Notes under the pieces: generated by a model | What the model saw: the letters and a program-made list of their open reading frames with translations, nothing else | Database searches by the model: none | Told to the model about the DNA's origin: nothing | Program-made: the position numbers and the translations under genes | Shown: positions 1 to 8,678 of the stretch, piece by piece | Layout of the letters: the number at the start of each line of letters is the position of its first letter | Position numbering within the stretch: the first letter of the stretch is position 1 | DNA from: Pacificoceanicola sp049341065 | Lineage (GTDB): Bacteria; Pseudomonadota; Alphaproteobacteria; Rhodobacterales; Rhodobacteraceae | Length of the DNA stretch: 64,000 nucleotides | Direction: 5' to 3' | NCBI RefSeq assembly: GCF_049341065.1 | Contig: NZ_JBMPIX010000022.1 | Span: 1-64,000, forward strand

Positions 1-126
1 TCCCAAAATTCAACTGCCCCACACTTTACGGTACTCTCCCAGACCAGCAATCATGGTATTTAACATAAACTTCATTACCAGATTTTCAGCGCGTTTTTGG
101 GCAAGTTCAGTTGCGGGTTGGAAACT

Positions 127-1284
127 CTACCTCACCCCATTGCGCCGTTTTTGCAGAGCCGCAACGCTTGCATCAAAGTCCAGCCTTCCTGCCTTGGCTC
201 GACGGATCAGTTCGCGCATCAAACCGCCAGGATTGCGAACAGGGTAACTCGGGTGATCTCGCTGCGCATCAACCAATAGTAGGCAGAAAGCCAACCCGTG
301 GTCGCCCAAGGTGCTCTGGCCCTCGTGCCAAACTGAAGTATGGATGTCGAGCATCGGCAGCAACGCCCAGGCCGCCTCGATGATGTCGCGCTCTTTGAGA
401 GGTCGGTTTTGATCTCTGCTCGCGTCAAGCATCATGCGCAAGCCGTCGCCGGCAATGCGATATAGATTCTCTGGCGTCAGAGCGGGTGGCGCGGGGCAGG
501 GAATTGATGATGGCGATTCACTCTGTGCGATTTCCGCGTGTCTTTCAGAGTTATCCACAGCGGGCGGCGTCTTTACAGTTTGAGTTTCTTCTCTGGTGTT
601 TTGTGTAAAGGGCCGGAAGTTTTCCGCTGGCTGGTCGGAAGAAAGCCCACGTTTTTCAAGCCAGTCATCAAGGCTGCTGCACAGATCGGAACTGGCCTTC
701 AAATGGGCGTTGAGCCGCTCCAGACCGAGACGGCTTAAAGCATCGCTGCGTGGCCATTTATCGAAACTGGCGAGAATCTTGACGATCTCAGGATCTTTGA
801 TAGCCGAGGAGGGCAGGGCGGCGATGCACCGTTTCATGTGACGCAAACGAAGGGACCGAAGATCCTTCAAAGCGCGCAAATGCCTCCGTTCCGCACGGAG
901 CCGATCGCGAAGGGCTATGAACTCTTCCAGTCGCGCGATCAGCGGGGTCAGTATCAAGCCTAGGCCAGCGCGACCATAGCGGGCCCCATTCGCCGCGACA
1001 CGTTTCACGATCAGCCCAAGCTTGGCCAGCGCGGCCTCATCCGTTCGCAACTGGCGCGACGTCTTGCCAAGTTCGACCGCTGCGAGATCTTGCGCGCCAA
1101 AAAACACCGGTTCACGATGGGGAGAGGTCCAGTCGGATGCGCGAGTCCGCCCGATGATGTAGTTCAGAACTGCGAGGCGCGCCGGGCGCAAGCCTATATG
1201 CGGGGCAACCTCTGAAATTAGTGCCATAACAGCACCTTTGGTCCAGCCTTCCGGCAGGGTGAGATGGGTTTGGATCACGTTCAA
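127..1284 (-). CDS. repC: RepC-type plasmid replication initiator
   Basis: Probable replication initiator of the repABC class, which in that family binds an origin lying within its own gene. The 385-residue protein has an N-terminal winged-helix-like region with the LRPARLAVLNYIIGRTR segment (about residues 30-50), a charged helical middle, a poorly conserved linker (about 240-280), and the family C-terminus with LTPENLYRIAG and a final region ending RRAKAGRLDFDASVAALQKRR. Length matches RepC proteins (about 400 aa). No repA or repB lies beside it in the window, so it is either a lone repC or its partners are elsewhere; the ParB-like gene at the far end is a different family. The family call comes from recognised motifs, not a search. 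Confidence 0.82.
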   Translation of the reverse strand: MNVIQTHLTLPEGWTKGAVMALISEVAPHIGLRPARLAVLNYIIGRTRASDWTSPHREPVFFGAQDLAAVELGKTSRQLRTDEAALAKLGLIVKRVAANGARYGRAGLGLILTPLIARLEEFIALRDRLRAERRHLRALKDLRSLRLRHMKRCIAALPSSAIKDPEIVKILASFDKWPRSDALSRLGLERLNAHLKASSDLCSSLDDWLEKRGLSSDQPAENFRPFTQNTREETQTVKTPPAVDNSERHAEIAQSESPSSIPCPAPPALTPENLYRIAGDGLRMMLDASRDQNRPLKERDIIEAAWALLPMLDIHTSVWHEGQSTLGDHGLAFCLLLVDAQRDHPSYPVRNPGGLMRELIRRAKAGRLDFDASVAALQKRRNGVR

Positions 1285-1504
1285 TGTCTACTCCTTGTGA
1301 ATTGGGACAAGGCTGCAACAGGGAATCCGTGTCCCAGCGAGCGACACGTTTTTTCATTGCCTTGACTGTCGGGACTGCTAGAACGAGATCACAGTTTGAT
1401 TTGATCTGACGGAACGCCAATTCCGTTGTTCTTTGAGCCCCTCGCTTGGTTGCCGCCTTGCGGGGGTTTCTTCTTTTTTATCGTTTGCCTGTGACTGTTT
1501 GAGA

Positions 1505-2158
1505 TCAGTAGTTGACTTGTTCGAAGCCATAGGTGCCCTCAAAATCCTCCCAATCGACGAACACAGCACGGACCCAGATATCGGGGCAGTTCTGGCCGTA
1601 TCGCTCGGCCCCTCGGAAGGCTGGAGGAAGGGCACTTATCGAGCTGTTTTGCCACCGAAATTGGCCGTCCTGATCATATGTGCCACGCCGCACGGAAGCA
1701 TATCTGTTGCAATCGTCACGGCCCTCCCTCTGACGTGCCGTAACCTGAAAGACATCTATGGAGCGGATGAAATTAAAAGCAGGGTCCGTCACATCGATAT
1801 CGGCGGCACGCCCGACAGCTTGGGCGAGTTGGAGCGTTTCTCGCTCTCGGGGCAGGGAGACTGCTGGACCCGGATTGAACCCCGCCAACCTGTAGAGGCG
1901 CTCAACCGGGTTCGGCGCTTCGAACTCAGCACGCATTGGACAACGCCAGATCTGCAGCGGTGGTTCGACTGGCCAGGGCGTGATCCGGCGGATAAACTCC
2001 GCGCGCGCCCGGGCACATGGGACCGAAGGCGGCCAACCGCCTGCGAGGCACAGGAGGATCGCACAATCGATCTGGTAGCCTTGTGCGGCGGCAGGTTTGG
2101 CAGCAAGCGGTGTAAGCCCGATCGCGATGATCGCGGCAGTTGACAGAAGCCGCCTCAT
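1505..2158 (-). CDS. Secreted protein of unknown function
   Basis: I do not recognise this 217-residue protein. It starts with a clear signal peptide (MRRLLSTAAIIAIGLTPLAA, cleavage probably after AxA near residue 25), and the mature part has several cysteines (near 32, 36, 48, 68, 154 and 189), suggesting a periplasmic disulfide-bonded protein. It is on the minus strand in the same direction as the next small secreted gene, so the two may be co-transcribed from the divergent promoter near 2.55 kb. Its position next to the virB operon suggests an accessory transfer role, but this is inference only. Confidence 0.6.
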   Translation of the reverse strand: MRRLLSTAAIIAIGLTPLAAKPAAAQGYQIDCAILLCLAGGWPPSVPCARARAEFIRRITPWPVEPPLQIWRCPMRAEFEAPNPVERLYRLAGFNPGPAVSLPRERETLQLAQAVGRAADIDVTDPAFNFIRSIDVFQVTARQREGRDDCNRYASVRRGTYDQDGQFRWQNSSISALPPAFRGAERYGQNCPDIWVRAVFVDWEDFEGTYGFEQVNY

Positions 2159-2243
2159 GACAGAGCGCCGCCGCTAAAGCGTTGTCGTATAATAAGACTT
2201 ATGTTAATTGTGTCATATTTACTGACATATTTTGCGCGTCGTT

Positions 2244-2513
2244 TCATTGGAACATCTCCTGGTAAGCGTCAAGCACAAGACGGACTTCGGCCTGCGCGGA
2301 AGCTGATGCTGCGGCGAGGCAATTCAGATAGGTTTGTGCCTCATCGAAGTAGGTGTTGAACTCGGCTCTGATGTCGTCGCCGTACTCGTTCAGGAGCGCA
2401 GGCGAGGCCGCCAGCTCCGGCCGCAACGGCGCCACGCAGTCCATCGCCAGCGTCTCGGCGGTTGCTGGGATCGCTAGGGCGATGAATGTGCTACATGCCA
2501 GCAACCGCGACAT
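2244..2513 (-). CDS. Small secreted protein of unknown function
   Basis: An 89-residue protein with a signal peptide (MSRLLACSTFIALAIPATAET) followed by a short helical acidic domain with two cysteines (CVAPLRPEL and YLNCLAA) that could form one disulfide. The start at 2513 is preferred because a GGGAG Shine-Dalgarno lies about 9 bases upstream; an in-frame start six codons earlier lacks one. It is transcribed away from the virB operon and towards the 217-residue secreted gene. Function unknown; a periplasmic partner of the mating apparatus is possible. Confidence 0.55.
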   Translation of the reverse strand: MSRLLACSTFIALAIPATAETLAMDCVAPLRPELAASPALLNEYGDDIRAEFNTYFDEAQTYLNCLAAASASAQAEVRLVLDAYQEMFQ

Positions 2514-2570
2514 CTGGTGGTCTCCCGACAATCTGGGGGCGAATCGTGTGTCGGACCTATCACTGAAAAA

Positions 2571-2594
2571 ATATCTTAATCAATCAAAAGATAT
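2571..2594. promoter_or_regulatory. Inverted repeat in the divergent promoter region
   Basis: ATATCTT at 2571-2577 and AAGATAT at 2588-2594 form a perfect 7-bp inverted repeat with a 10-base AT-rich spacer. It lies in the 197-bp gap between the leftward secreted gene (start 2513) and the rightward transfer operon (start 2711). A regulator operator is the likely reading; no cognate regulator can be named. Confidence 0.4.
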
Positions 2595-2710
2595 CTATTG
2601 ACCATCTAAAGGGTTTTCCGCTACGTCGCCGCATATCTTGTGACATGCACTGTTTGAAGCGGTGCAAAAGCAGGTTACTTCCGTAGGAACTTCTTTCCTT
2701 CGGAGGCAAA

Positions 2711-3052
2711 ATGGCAGGAACAAAATACCCCGTGATCCTAACATCGCACATGCAAGAGGCGATCGAGGGTGGGGCATGGATCGAGGTGGAATGCGTTGAA
2801 GCCCCGGAAAAGGGCGGCAACACGCATAGGGGTGGCTGGACGGTTTTCGTCTGCTCCAATGACGGTCAAGGCGGTGTGCACCGGTCGGTCTATGTGACCA
2901 ACCGGGATCTTAAACCACGCGTCTTCAAGACCGCAGCAGGGCTCATGAGCTTCTGCCTGGAGCTCGACGCAAAGGTATTCAGCTGCCCTCTCCGAGAAGG
3001 TGAGAGAGGCACGTGGGAGTTTGAGACGACAAGGTATCCTACCAGCGGCTAG
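2711..3052 (+). CDS. Unknown protein, first gene of the transfer operon
   Basis: A 113-residue soluble protein without signal peptide or membrane segment. A strong Shine-Dalgarno (CGGAGG) sits just upstream of the ATG. The protein has a hydrophilic beta-rich look (VILTSHMQEAIEGGAWIEVE, GGWTVFVCSND, VHRSVYVTNRDLKPRVFKT) and no family I recognise. Its 3' end overlaps the start of the VirB1-like gene, so translation is probably coupled. As the first gene after the divergent promoter it could be a regulator or a cytoplasmic accessory of the transfer system; neither is shown by sequence. Confidence 0.6.
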   Translation: MAGTKYPVILTSHMQEAIEGGAWIEVECVEAPEKGGNTHRGGWTVFVCSNDGQGGVHRSVYVTNRDLKPRVFKTAAGLMSFCLELDAKVFSCPLREGERGTWEFETTRYPTSG

Positions 3053-3683
3053 CCTCGTTCTCTGGGGGCTTTCAGGCCCTTCCACTTATGCACAATCCGT
3101 TATCGATCTCGATGCTCCAGACCGTGTTGGTCGACTGACCAGTAGCGTTCTCGACTTTGCAAGACCCCAACCCGAGCAAGGCGACATTGTCGCACGGTCT
3201 GAGGTCGTCCCTCTTGACTCACCACGCCTTTCTCCGCCTCGGGTCCCATCGGGCCGCCCTGCGGTCGAGACTATGATCCTTGATGTGGGTTCGGTCTACG
3301 CGGACCACCCGGCCCTGCGCAGGGCCGGGATGTCCTCTCGCGACTGGCTCGCATTCTTTCGCGCCAACATCGCTATTGAAAGCGCATTTGATCCAGGCGC
3401 GCGGTCGCATGTCGGCGCAATCGGGCTTGGGCAGTTGATGCCGGACACTGCACGCGTGCTTGGCGTCGATCCGCATGATCCTGAGCAAAACCTGCATGGA
3501 TCCGCCCGCTACTTGCTGACACAACTTGATCGTTTTGGCACGCCGCAGCTTGCGCTCGCGGCCTACAACGCCGGCCCCGAAGCCGTGGCGCGCCATGGCG
3601 GGATTCCCCCCTACCGCGAAACCCAAGGCCATGTCCGCAAGGTCATGGCCGTCTATGCCCAATCCATCGGAGACCAGATATGA
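3000..3683 (+). CDS. virB1: VirB1-like lytic transglycosylase
   Basis: Periplasmic peptidoglycan-cleaving enzyme that opens the wall for assembly of the type IV secretion system. The N-terminus carries a signal peptide ending STYAQS, and the C-terminal half is an SLT domain: catalytic Glu about residue 127 in NIAIESAFDP, then VGAIGLGQLMPDTA, and the closing LALAAYNAGPEAV motif. It starts with GTG at 3000, overlapping the previous gene; a TTG at 3021 is an alternative start that keeps the signal peptide. Its stop overlaps virB2 by 4 bases. A second transglycosylase is encoded at 6758, so the operon has two wall-opening enzymes. Confidence 0.9.
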   Translation: MREARGSLRRQGILPAASLVLWGLSGPSTYAQSVIDLDAPDRVGRLTSSVLDFARPQPEQGDIVARSEVVPLDSPRLSPPRVPSGRPAVETMILDVGSVYADHPALRRAGMSSRDWLAFFRANIAIESAFDPGARSHVGAIGLGQLMPDTARVLGVDPHDPEQNLHGSARYLLTQLDRFGTPQLALAAYNAGPEAVARHGGIPPYRETQGHVRKVMAVYAQSIGDQI

Positions 3684-3964
3684 AACGCATCGACTATACC
3701 CGGGCGGCATTGGCCGCGTTGCTGATAGTGGCCGCAGCCCCGGCGCTCGCACAAGACCTTAGCCCGGTCTCTGACATGATCGACAACATCATCGACGCGG
3801 TGACGGGTCCGATCGGTCGTGGCCTCGGTGTGCTCGCTCTCGTGGGATCGGGTGTCATGATGTTTTTCGGGCGCCTCAACTGGCCGATCTTCGTCGCCGT
3901 GTTTGTCGGCGTGGTGCTGATCTTTTCGGCCGAGACCATCATCGACGGCTTTGCGGCTCCTTGA
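3680..3964 (+). CDS. virB2: VirB2-like major pilin (TrbC/VirB2)
   Basis: A 94-residue pilin precursor, the subunit of the conjugative pilus. It has a long signal sequence (cleaved near PALAQ, about residue 25) and two hydrophobic segments, around GRGLGVLALVGSGVMMFFG and NWPIFVAVFVGVVLIF, joined by a short polar turn, the classic VirB2 layout. Length and position directly before virB3 agree with the family. The ATG overlaps the stop of virB1. Confidence 0.9.
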   Translation: MKRIDYTRAALAALLIVAAAPALAQDLSPVSDMIDNIIDAVTGPIGRGLGVLALVGSGVMMFFGRLNWPIFVAVFVGVVLIFSAETIIDGFAAP

Positions 3965-3987
3965 TCTGACCGACCGCAGAGACCTCC

Positions 3988-4263
3988 ATGCGCGACACAC
4001 CACTCTTTCTGGGGCTGACCAAGCCGCCACGGATATTCGGTCTCCCGATCGGATATTTTGTGGCGCTGGTCTTCGCATCCGTGATCCCTTTCATTCTGGT
4101 TGACGACATGCGGTTCCTGCTGGTTTTCCTCGCGGGCTACCCACCGCTTTGGCTGGTCGCAGACCGCAATCCACATCTGTTTCAGATTTTGAACGTGGTG
4201 ATGTCGCGCACCCCGCGAACGAGTGTGCGATCCTGTAATGGGGGCGATCTCTATGTCGCGTGA
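3988..4263 (+). CDS. virB3: VirB3-like inner-membrane T4SS protein
   Basis: A 91-residue membrane protein of the VirB3/TrbD family. It begins MRDTPLFLGLTKPPRIFGLP, typical of VirB3, and has two hydrophobic helices (about residues 24-40 and 45-58). VirB3 works with the VirB4 ATPase at the inner membrane base of the channel. It overlaps virB4 by 11 bases, consistent with translational coupling. Confidence 0.9.
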   Translation: MRDTPLFLGLTKPPRIFGLPIGYFVALVFASVIPFILVDDMRFLLVFLAGYPPLWLVADRNPHLFQILNVVMSRTPRTSVRSCNGGDLYVA

Positions 4264-6622
4264 GTTTCGGGGGTTAATTGCCAGCAGCGCTGTTCGGGAT
4301 GCACTTGGGGACAAGGTTTTGAAAGCCGAGCGTCTTGGGCGGCACCTACCTTACATTGCTGCGGTGCGAGACAATGTCATCCTGACGCGGCAGGGTGATC
4401 TGATGGCGTCGGTCACGCTTGGCGGGATCGACAGCTTCACCAGTGATGACGCCCGGATCGATGAGATCAGTGAAGGCTTTGCCCGGATCGTCAGTCAGTT
4501 GGGCGAGCGTTTCGGTTTCCACATCAACAAGGTATCACGCCCGGATGTCGCGGACCTTGCTGCGCCTGACGGTATGCCTTTTGCAAATGCGGTAGACGCG
4601 GCGTGGCAGAGAAGCCTGCGCGCACGTGACCTGAAAGCCCGCACCTTGATGCTGACAGTATTGATGCGTCCGTCGATGCCGCAGGCATTCTCGAAGGTTC
4701 TGGGCGCCCTTGGCGGCGGCCGCGATTTCCAGAAAGACATCGATACGCGAATTGTTGCCCTGGAAGAGGCCATGACGCTGCTCATGGCGATGTATTCCGA
4801 CGCAGGTGCAGCGCGCCTGACAGTCTCGAGCGGGGACTGGCTTGCAGTGTTGGCCGCGGTTCACGGACAGAGCTACGGCAAAATCATCGCGGCCCCCGGG
4901 CAACTGTTGGCTGACACGATGAGCAATTTCGACGTCAGCTTTCAAGGCAAAACCATGCGGCTGGAAAGCGGCGACAGCGCACGATACGGCGCGATTTTCG
5001 GGATAAAATCCTATCCCAGTCGCACCTGGCCAACCATGCTTGACGCGTTGGAACTGCCCTATGACATCACGATCACCAACTCTTTCACGCCGCGGCGCGC
5101 CAATGAGATGGTTGAGCGCATTCAACGCACCTTTCGCCAGCGGGGTGCCTCCGAGGATGCTGGTGTCAGCCTGACAGAGCAATTGATCGAAGCCGCCGAC
5201 GCCGTGGCATCCGGCCGGTCGACCTTTGGGACACATCACGCCTCCGTGCAGGTTTTCTGTGACAGCGCCGAGGAACTGGAACAGGCAGCTTCCGAGATCT
5301 GGCGGGCGGGGCAAGAGACCGGTGCCGTTCTGGTCCGGGAATCCTGGGCCGCAAAGGCACTCTATTTCGCGCAAGCGCCTGGAAACTGGGCCTACCGGAT
5401 CCGTGACGGGATCGTTTCGTCGCACAATTTCGCGGAACTGGCGGCCTTTCACAAGACACGGCCAGGGCGCGGACCTGAGGCCAGCCCATGGGGCAAGACG
5501 ATCACGGCCTTCCCGACCGTGACCTCCAGCCTCTACCGGTTCAACTTTCACGAAGCGGGGCGCCGGACCGATGAACCAAGCGTCGGGCACACGCTTGTTC
5601 TGGGCCGCACCGGGTCCGGCAAGACACTCGGCACGGCTTTTCTCATGGCACAGGCCCGAAGAGTGGGTGCGCGAGTCATCGTTTTCGACAAGGATCAGGG
5701 GTTGGAGATGGCGATCCGCGCTTTGGGTGGCAGCTACAGCGAAATCAAGGTGGGCCAGCCCACCGGCTTTAACCCGATGACCACGGAGACCGATGCGCGG
5801 GGGGCCGCCTGGCTGACAGATTGGCTCGGCGACATTCTGGCCCGTCACCGTCCACTCGAAACGGTCCAGACTGTCGCGCTGAACGAGGCGGTTCGTCAGA
5901 TCGCCGCCGCGGAGCCGGGCCTCAGAACCTTCGACGGTTTGGCAAGTCTCGTGGCCTCCACCGATGATGATGGCGACCTGGTGTCCCGCGTGCGGGAATG
6001 GACAGAAGTCGGCCGGTACGGTTGGCTTTTCTCAAGGCCCAGTGCCCAGGCGATTGCCATTGGCGAGGATGTCCTTGGTCTCGATATGACCGAACTTCTG
6101 GACCAGGACGCAGAACGCTCAGCCCTGCTCGCCTATCTCTTCCGCCGTATCGAGCGCGTGATCGAGGATCGTAGACCAACGATCATTGTGATCGACGAGG
6201 CGTGGAAGATGTTGGCTGACGATATCTTCGTCAAGCGCCTCCATGACTGGCTGGTTACCATGCGCAAGCGCAACTGCGTGGTGATGATGTTGACCCAGAC
6301 ACCGGGCCATCTGGACCAAAGTTCGGTCGGCCAGATCATCGCAGAAAGTGTGGCAACCCAGATCCTGTTTCCCAATCCACGGGCAAATCCGGAGGATTAC
6401 AGCATCCTGCGCCTGAATGCGCGCGAGGCGGATTTTCTTTCCAGCCCGACAGCCGGGTTGCGGCTGGCATTGATCCGTTCTGGCGCCGACAGCGTGTTCG
6501 TCAATACCGACCTCGCAGGCTTGGGCGGCCTGGTTACTGTTCTTGGTGGTGGCAAGACCGGCGAGGAAAAGGCTCCTGCCGATTGGCGCAAGAAAGAAGA
6601 ATTTTGGAAGGACATGATGTGA
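4253..6622 (+). CDS. virB4: VirB4-like T4SS ATPase
   Basis: The 789-residue ATPase that powers pilus assembly and substrate transfer. It has an N-terminal CagE/TrbE/VirB4 region, a Walker A motif GRTGSGKT near residues 451-458, a Walker B IIVIDEAWKM near 645-654, and the downstream motif VVMMLTQTPGHL. The ATG at 4253 is preferred because GGGGG lies about 8 bases upstream; in-frame starts at 4223 and 4238 are less likely. It overlaps virB3 at the 5' end and the small lipoprotein gene at the 3' end. Length fits the family. Confidence 0.95.
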   Translation: MSREFRGLIASSAVRDALGDKVLKAERLGRHLPYIAAVRDNVILTRQGDLMASVTLGGIDSFTSDDARIDEISEGFARIVSQLGERFGFHINKVSRPDVADLAAPDGMPFANAVDAAWQRSLRARDLKARTLMLTVLMRPSMPQAFSKVLGALGGGRDFQKDIDTRIVALEEAMTLLMAMYSDAGAARLTVSSGDWLAVLAAVHGQSYGKIIAAPGQLLADTMSNFDVSFQGKTMRLESGDSARYGAIFGIKSYPSRTWPTMLDALELPYDITITNSFTPRRANEMVERIQRTFRQRGASEDAGVSLTEQLIEAADAVASGRSTFGTHHASVQVFCDSAEELEQAASEIWRAGQETGAVLVRESWAAKALYFAQAPGNWAYRIRDGIVSSHNFAELAAFHKTRPGRGPEASPWGKTITAFPTVTSSLYRFNFHEAGRRTDEPSVGHTLVLGRTGSGKTLGTAFLMAQARRVGARVIVFDKDQGLEMAIRALGGSYSEIKVGQPTGFNPMTTETDARGAAWLTDWLGDILARHRPLETVQTVALNEAVRQIAAAEPGLRTFDGLASLVASTDDDGDLVSRVREWTEVGRYGWLFSRPSAQAIAIGEDVLGLDMTELLDQDAERSALLAYLFRRIERVIEDRRPTIIVIDEAWKMLADDIFVKRLHDWLVTMRKRNCVVMMLTQTPGHLDQSSVGQIIAESVATQILFPNPRANPEDYSILRLNAREADFLSSPTAGLRLALIRSGADSVFVNTDLAGLGGLVTVLGGGKTGEEKAPADWRKKEEFWKDMM

Positions 6623-6786
6623 AAGCACGATTTTTTCTGTTCGTCGCCATGACGGCCCTGAGCGCTTGCGAAGGTGCATCAACAGGCGTGCGATCGCCCT
6701 GTTTCGAGCGGCCCGCGATGGCGTTCTTGGCCCCTGCTCCCGACCTTGTTTCACGGAATGCGCATTGTGATTTCCAGAGCTTCTAG
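6619..6786 (+). CDS. virB7: VirB7-like small lipoprotein
   Basis: A 55-residue probable outer-membrane lipoprotein. It starts with GTG overlapping the virB4 stop and preceded by an AAGGA Shine-Dalgarno. The N-terminus VKARFFLFVAMTALSACEG has a lipobox (ALSAC), with Cys at about residue 15 the lipidation site. Two further cysteines are present, and VirB7 uses such cysteines to pair with VirB9. The assignment rests on size, lipobox and operon place; sequence identity within VirB7 is too low to confirm by eye. It overlaps the next gene by 29 bases. Confidence 0.65.
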   Translation: MKARFFLFVAMTALSACEGASTGVRSPCFERPAMAFLAPAPDLVSRNAHCDFQSF

Positions 6787-7876
6787 AATGGCGATTCCGG
6801 TGGCCTTGGGTCTTGGCTCGCTTGCCTCCGCGCAGGGCGTGCCAGTGATCGATGGCTCCAACCTTGCCCGCGCTGTGTCGCGCGTCGAAGAGCTCGCACG
6901 CGACGCCTTGCGGCAGGGCCAGAAGCGCGACGCCCGCCAGGATCAAGCGGACATCTATCAAGAGCAGCTTGAAGCCTACGAACGTTTCCTTGCGGAGACC
7001 ACCGGTGTCACCGACCTGAGTGGGTTCGAGGCTGGTGGGCCCGGCTGGGCGAGCGCTGCAGAGACTTACCCAGCCCAGGAAGATCATCCTGATGCCGATC
7101 GCCTCTTCGGTGAGCCAAGCGACGTGGAGCGCATGATCATCACGGTGGCGCGGCGCTATGAGGGTCATCCCGGTGTTGCGGCCGCCGGTCTGACGCCACT
7201 GACATGGCGTATCCTGTTTCAGTCACTGATCAAGCAGGAAAGTCGTTTCAACAATGCAGCCGTCTCCCACGTGGGTGCGCGCGGTTTTTGCCAGCTGATG
7301 CCGGGCACAGCATCGGATCTCGGTGTGAACCCGTATGATCCTTGGGAAAACCTGGACGGTGGCGCACGCTACATTCTCACGCAACTGAACCGCTTCGGTC
7401 GGATTGATCACGCTCTGGCGGCCTATAATGCAGGCCCCGGCCGTGTTCTCGAATATGGTGGTGTGCCTCCTTTCGAGGAAACCCAGACCTACGTCCGGCG
7501 TATCAACGGCTATTACAACGACTATCTTGGCACCATCACCGGCGTCGACATGACAGGGTCACTGGCGGGCTTCGATGGTGCCTCGGCCGCCTGGGGCAAC
7601 TGGGCGGATGCCTCGGTCGGCTATGGCGCCTACATGGGCACCCAGATCGATCAGGCCATGACGAGGATCGCGGCGCTTTTGCGTGAAGATCCGCCCGGTA
7701 ACGCAAAAGAGGCGCTGGACCGCTCCACCTATATGCTTGCTGAACGGGCGCGGCTCATGGCGCTGACGCTGCGTCTGCGCGCGGCCCACGTGAAAGTCGA
7801 AGCGGCACAAGGTTTGACCGAGGCCGCCGATCACCTAGAGCAATCCACTTTCTGGAGGTATTCCGATGAGGGCTGA
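6758..7876 (+). CDS. Lytic transglycosylase fused to VirB5-like ends
   Basis: A 372-residue secreted SLT protein, the second in the operon. After a signal peptide (MRIVISRASRMAIPVALGLG, cleaved near SAQG) it has the segment GVPVIDGSNLA, identical to the mature N-terminus of the downstream VirB5, then a helical stretch. The SLT domain follows: catalytic Glu near residue 161 in LIKQESRFNN, ARGFCQLMPGTA, and LAAYNAGPGRV. The last 60 residues (AKEALDRSTYMLAERARL onward) are helical and resemble the VirB5 C-terminus. The start at 6758 is chosen for its complete signal peptide. It looks like a transglycosylase set inside a VirB5-like helical frame. Confidence 0.85.
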   Translation: MRIVISRASRMAIPVALGLGSLASAQGVPVIDGSNLARAVSRVEELARDALRQGQKRDARQDQADIYQEQLEAYERFLAETTGVTDLSGFEAGGPGWASAAETYPAQEDHPDADRLFGEPSDVERMIITVARRYEGHPGVAAAGLTPLTWRILFQSLIKQESRFNNAAVSHVGARGFCQLMPGTASDLGVNPYDPWENLDGGARYILTQLNRFGRIDHALAAYNAGPGRVLEYGGVPPFEETQTYVRRINGYYNDYLGTITGVDMTGSLAGFDGASAAWGNWADASVGYGAYMGTQIDQAMTRIAALLREDPPGNAKEALDRSTYMLAERARLMALTLRLRAAHVKVEAAQGLTEAADHLEQSTFWRYSDEG

Positions 7877-8675
7877 CACCCGCATTGCCGCAATTATTGT
7901 CGCGGGCACGCTCATGGCGGCACACCCGCCCCCAGCCTTCGCTCAGGGTGTGCCTGTGATCGATGGATCGAACCTCGCGCAGAATATCGAGCAGCTGCAG
8001 GCCGCGCTGCGCGATGCGGAAAACCAGCTCCAGCAAATCGAGGAATTGCGTACCCAGATCGAACGCCTCACTGATATTCAGGGCCTTCTTGATGACGTCC
8101 TGGGTTCAATTACCGGCCTGAATGAAATCGCAGCCCTCTACAACGATGTGGAGGACCTGCGTGCCCGCGCCCAGAAGATCACCGATCTATCGGGTTTCAT
8201 GGACAACCTGTCACTCGGGGATTTTGACAGCCTGCTGGACAATCTGCTCGATGGCGACGTCACCATGGGTGAGCGCCGCGCCGCAGATGCCATGCGCGAG
8301 ACTATGGCCAGTGCGGGGTTCACCTCGGAAAAACTCACCGAGCTGAACGACGCCGGGAACCCGCAAGGCGCTGCCATAGCCGATCTGGCGGCTGCCAATG
8401 CCATGGTTATCGGGCAAGCCCAAATTTCCTACGAGGAAGCCGCCCAGAGCATCGAGCGTATCGATGGGCTGGTGGAAGCGATTGGCGAACAGGAAACGCT
8501 CAAGGAATCGATTGATCTCAACACGCGTATGGCCGCGGAGACGAATTACATGCTGGGCCAGATGTGGCGCCTGAATGCCGCCCAAGGCTTGGCGCAAGGT
8601 CAAAACGGCATTGATTTCGCGGCCGAGCAGGCCCGCACACGCTCCTTCTTTGATTTTTCCGGCGCCGAGGACTGA
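7866..8675 (+). CDS. virB5: VirB5-like minor pilin
   Basis: A 269-residue secreted, largely helical protein of the VirB5/TraC family, which sits at the pilus tip and aids adhesion. It has a signal peptide (cleaved near PAFAQG), the GVPVIDGSNLAQNI segment, a coiled-coil region (about residues 40-65, rich in Q, E and L), and a C-terminal helix with MLGQMWRLNAAQGLA. It overlaps the preceding transglycosylase gene by 11 bases. The N-terminal 11 residues of the mature protein are shared exactly with that gene, pointing to duplication. Confidence 0.85.
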   Translation: MRADTRIAAIIVAGTLMAAHPPPAFAQGVPVIDGSNLAQNIEQLQAALRDAENQLQQIEELRTQIERLTDIQGLLDDVLGSITGLNEIAALYNDVEDLRARAQKITDLSGFMDNLSLGDFDSLLDNLLDGDVTMGERRAADAMRETMASAGFTSEKLTELNDAGNPQGAAIADLAAANAMVIGQAQISYEEAAQSIERIDGLVEAIGEQETLKESIDLNTRMAAETNYMLGQMWRLNAAQGLAQGQNGIDFAAEQARTRSFFDFSGAED

Positions 8676-8678
8676 CCC

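Noticed and set aside
1..126. Gene fragment at the left edge
   Set aside because: Short frames here overlap each other and lack family resemblance; nothing supportable.
1433..1480. Possible terminator (C-rich stem followed by T-rich run)
   Set aside because: The stem contains mismatches and there is no plus-strand gene ending there.
4535..5848. 437-codon open frame antisense to virB4
   Set aside because: Entirely opposite a clear VirB4 ATPase and without motifs.
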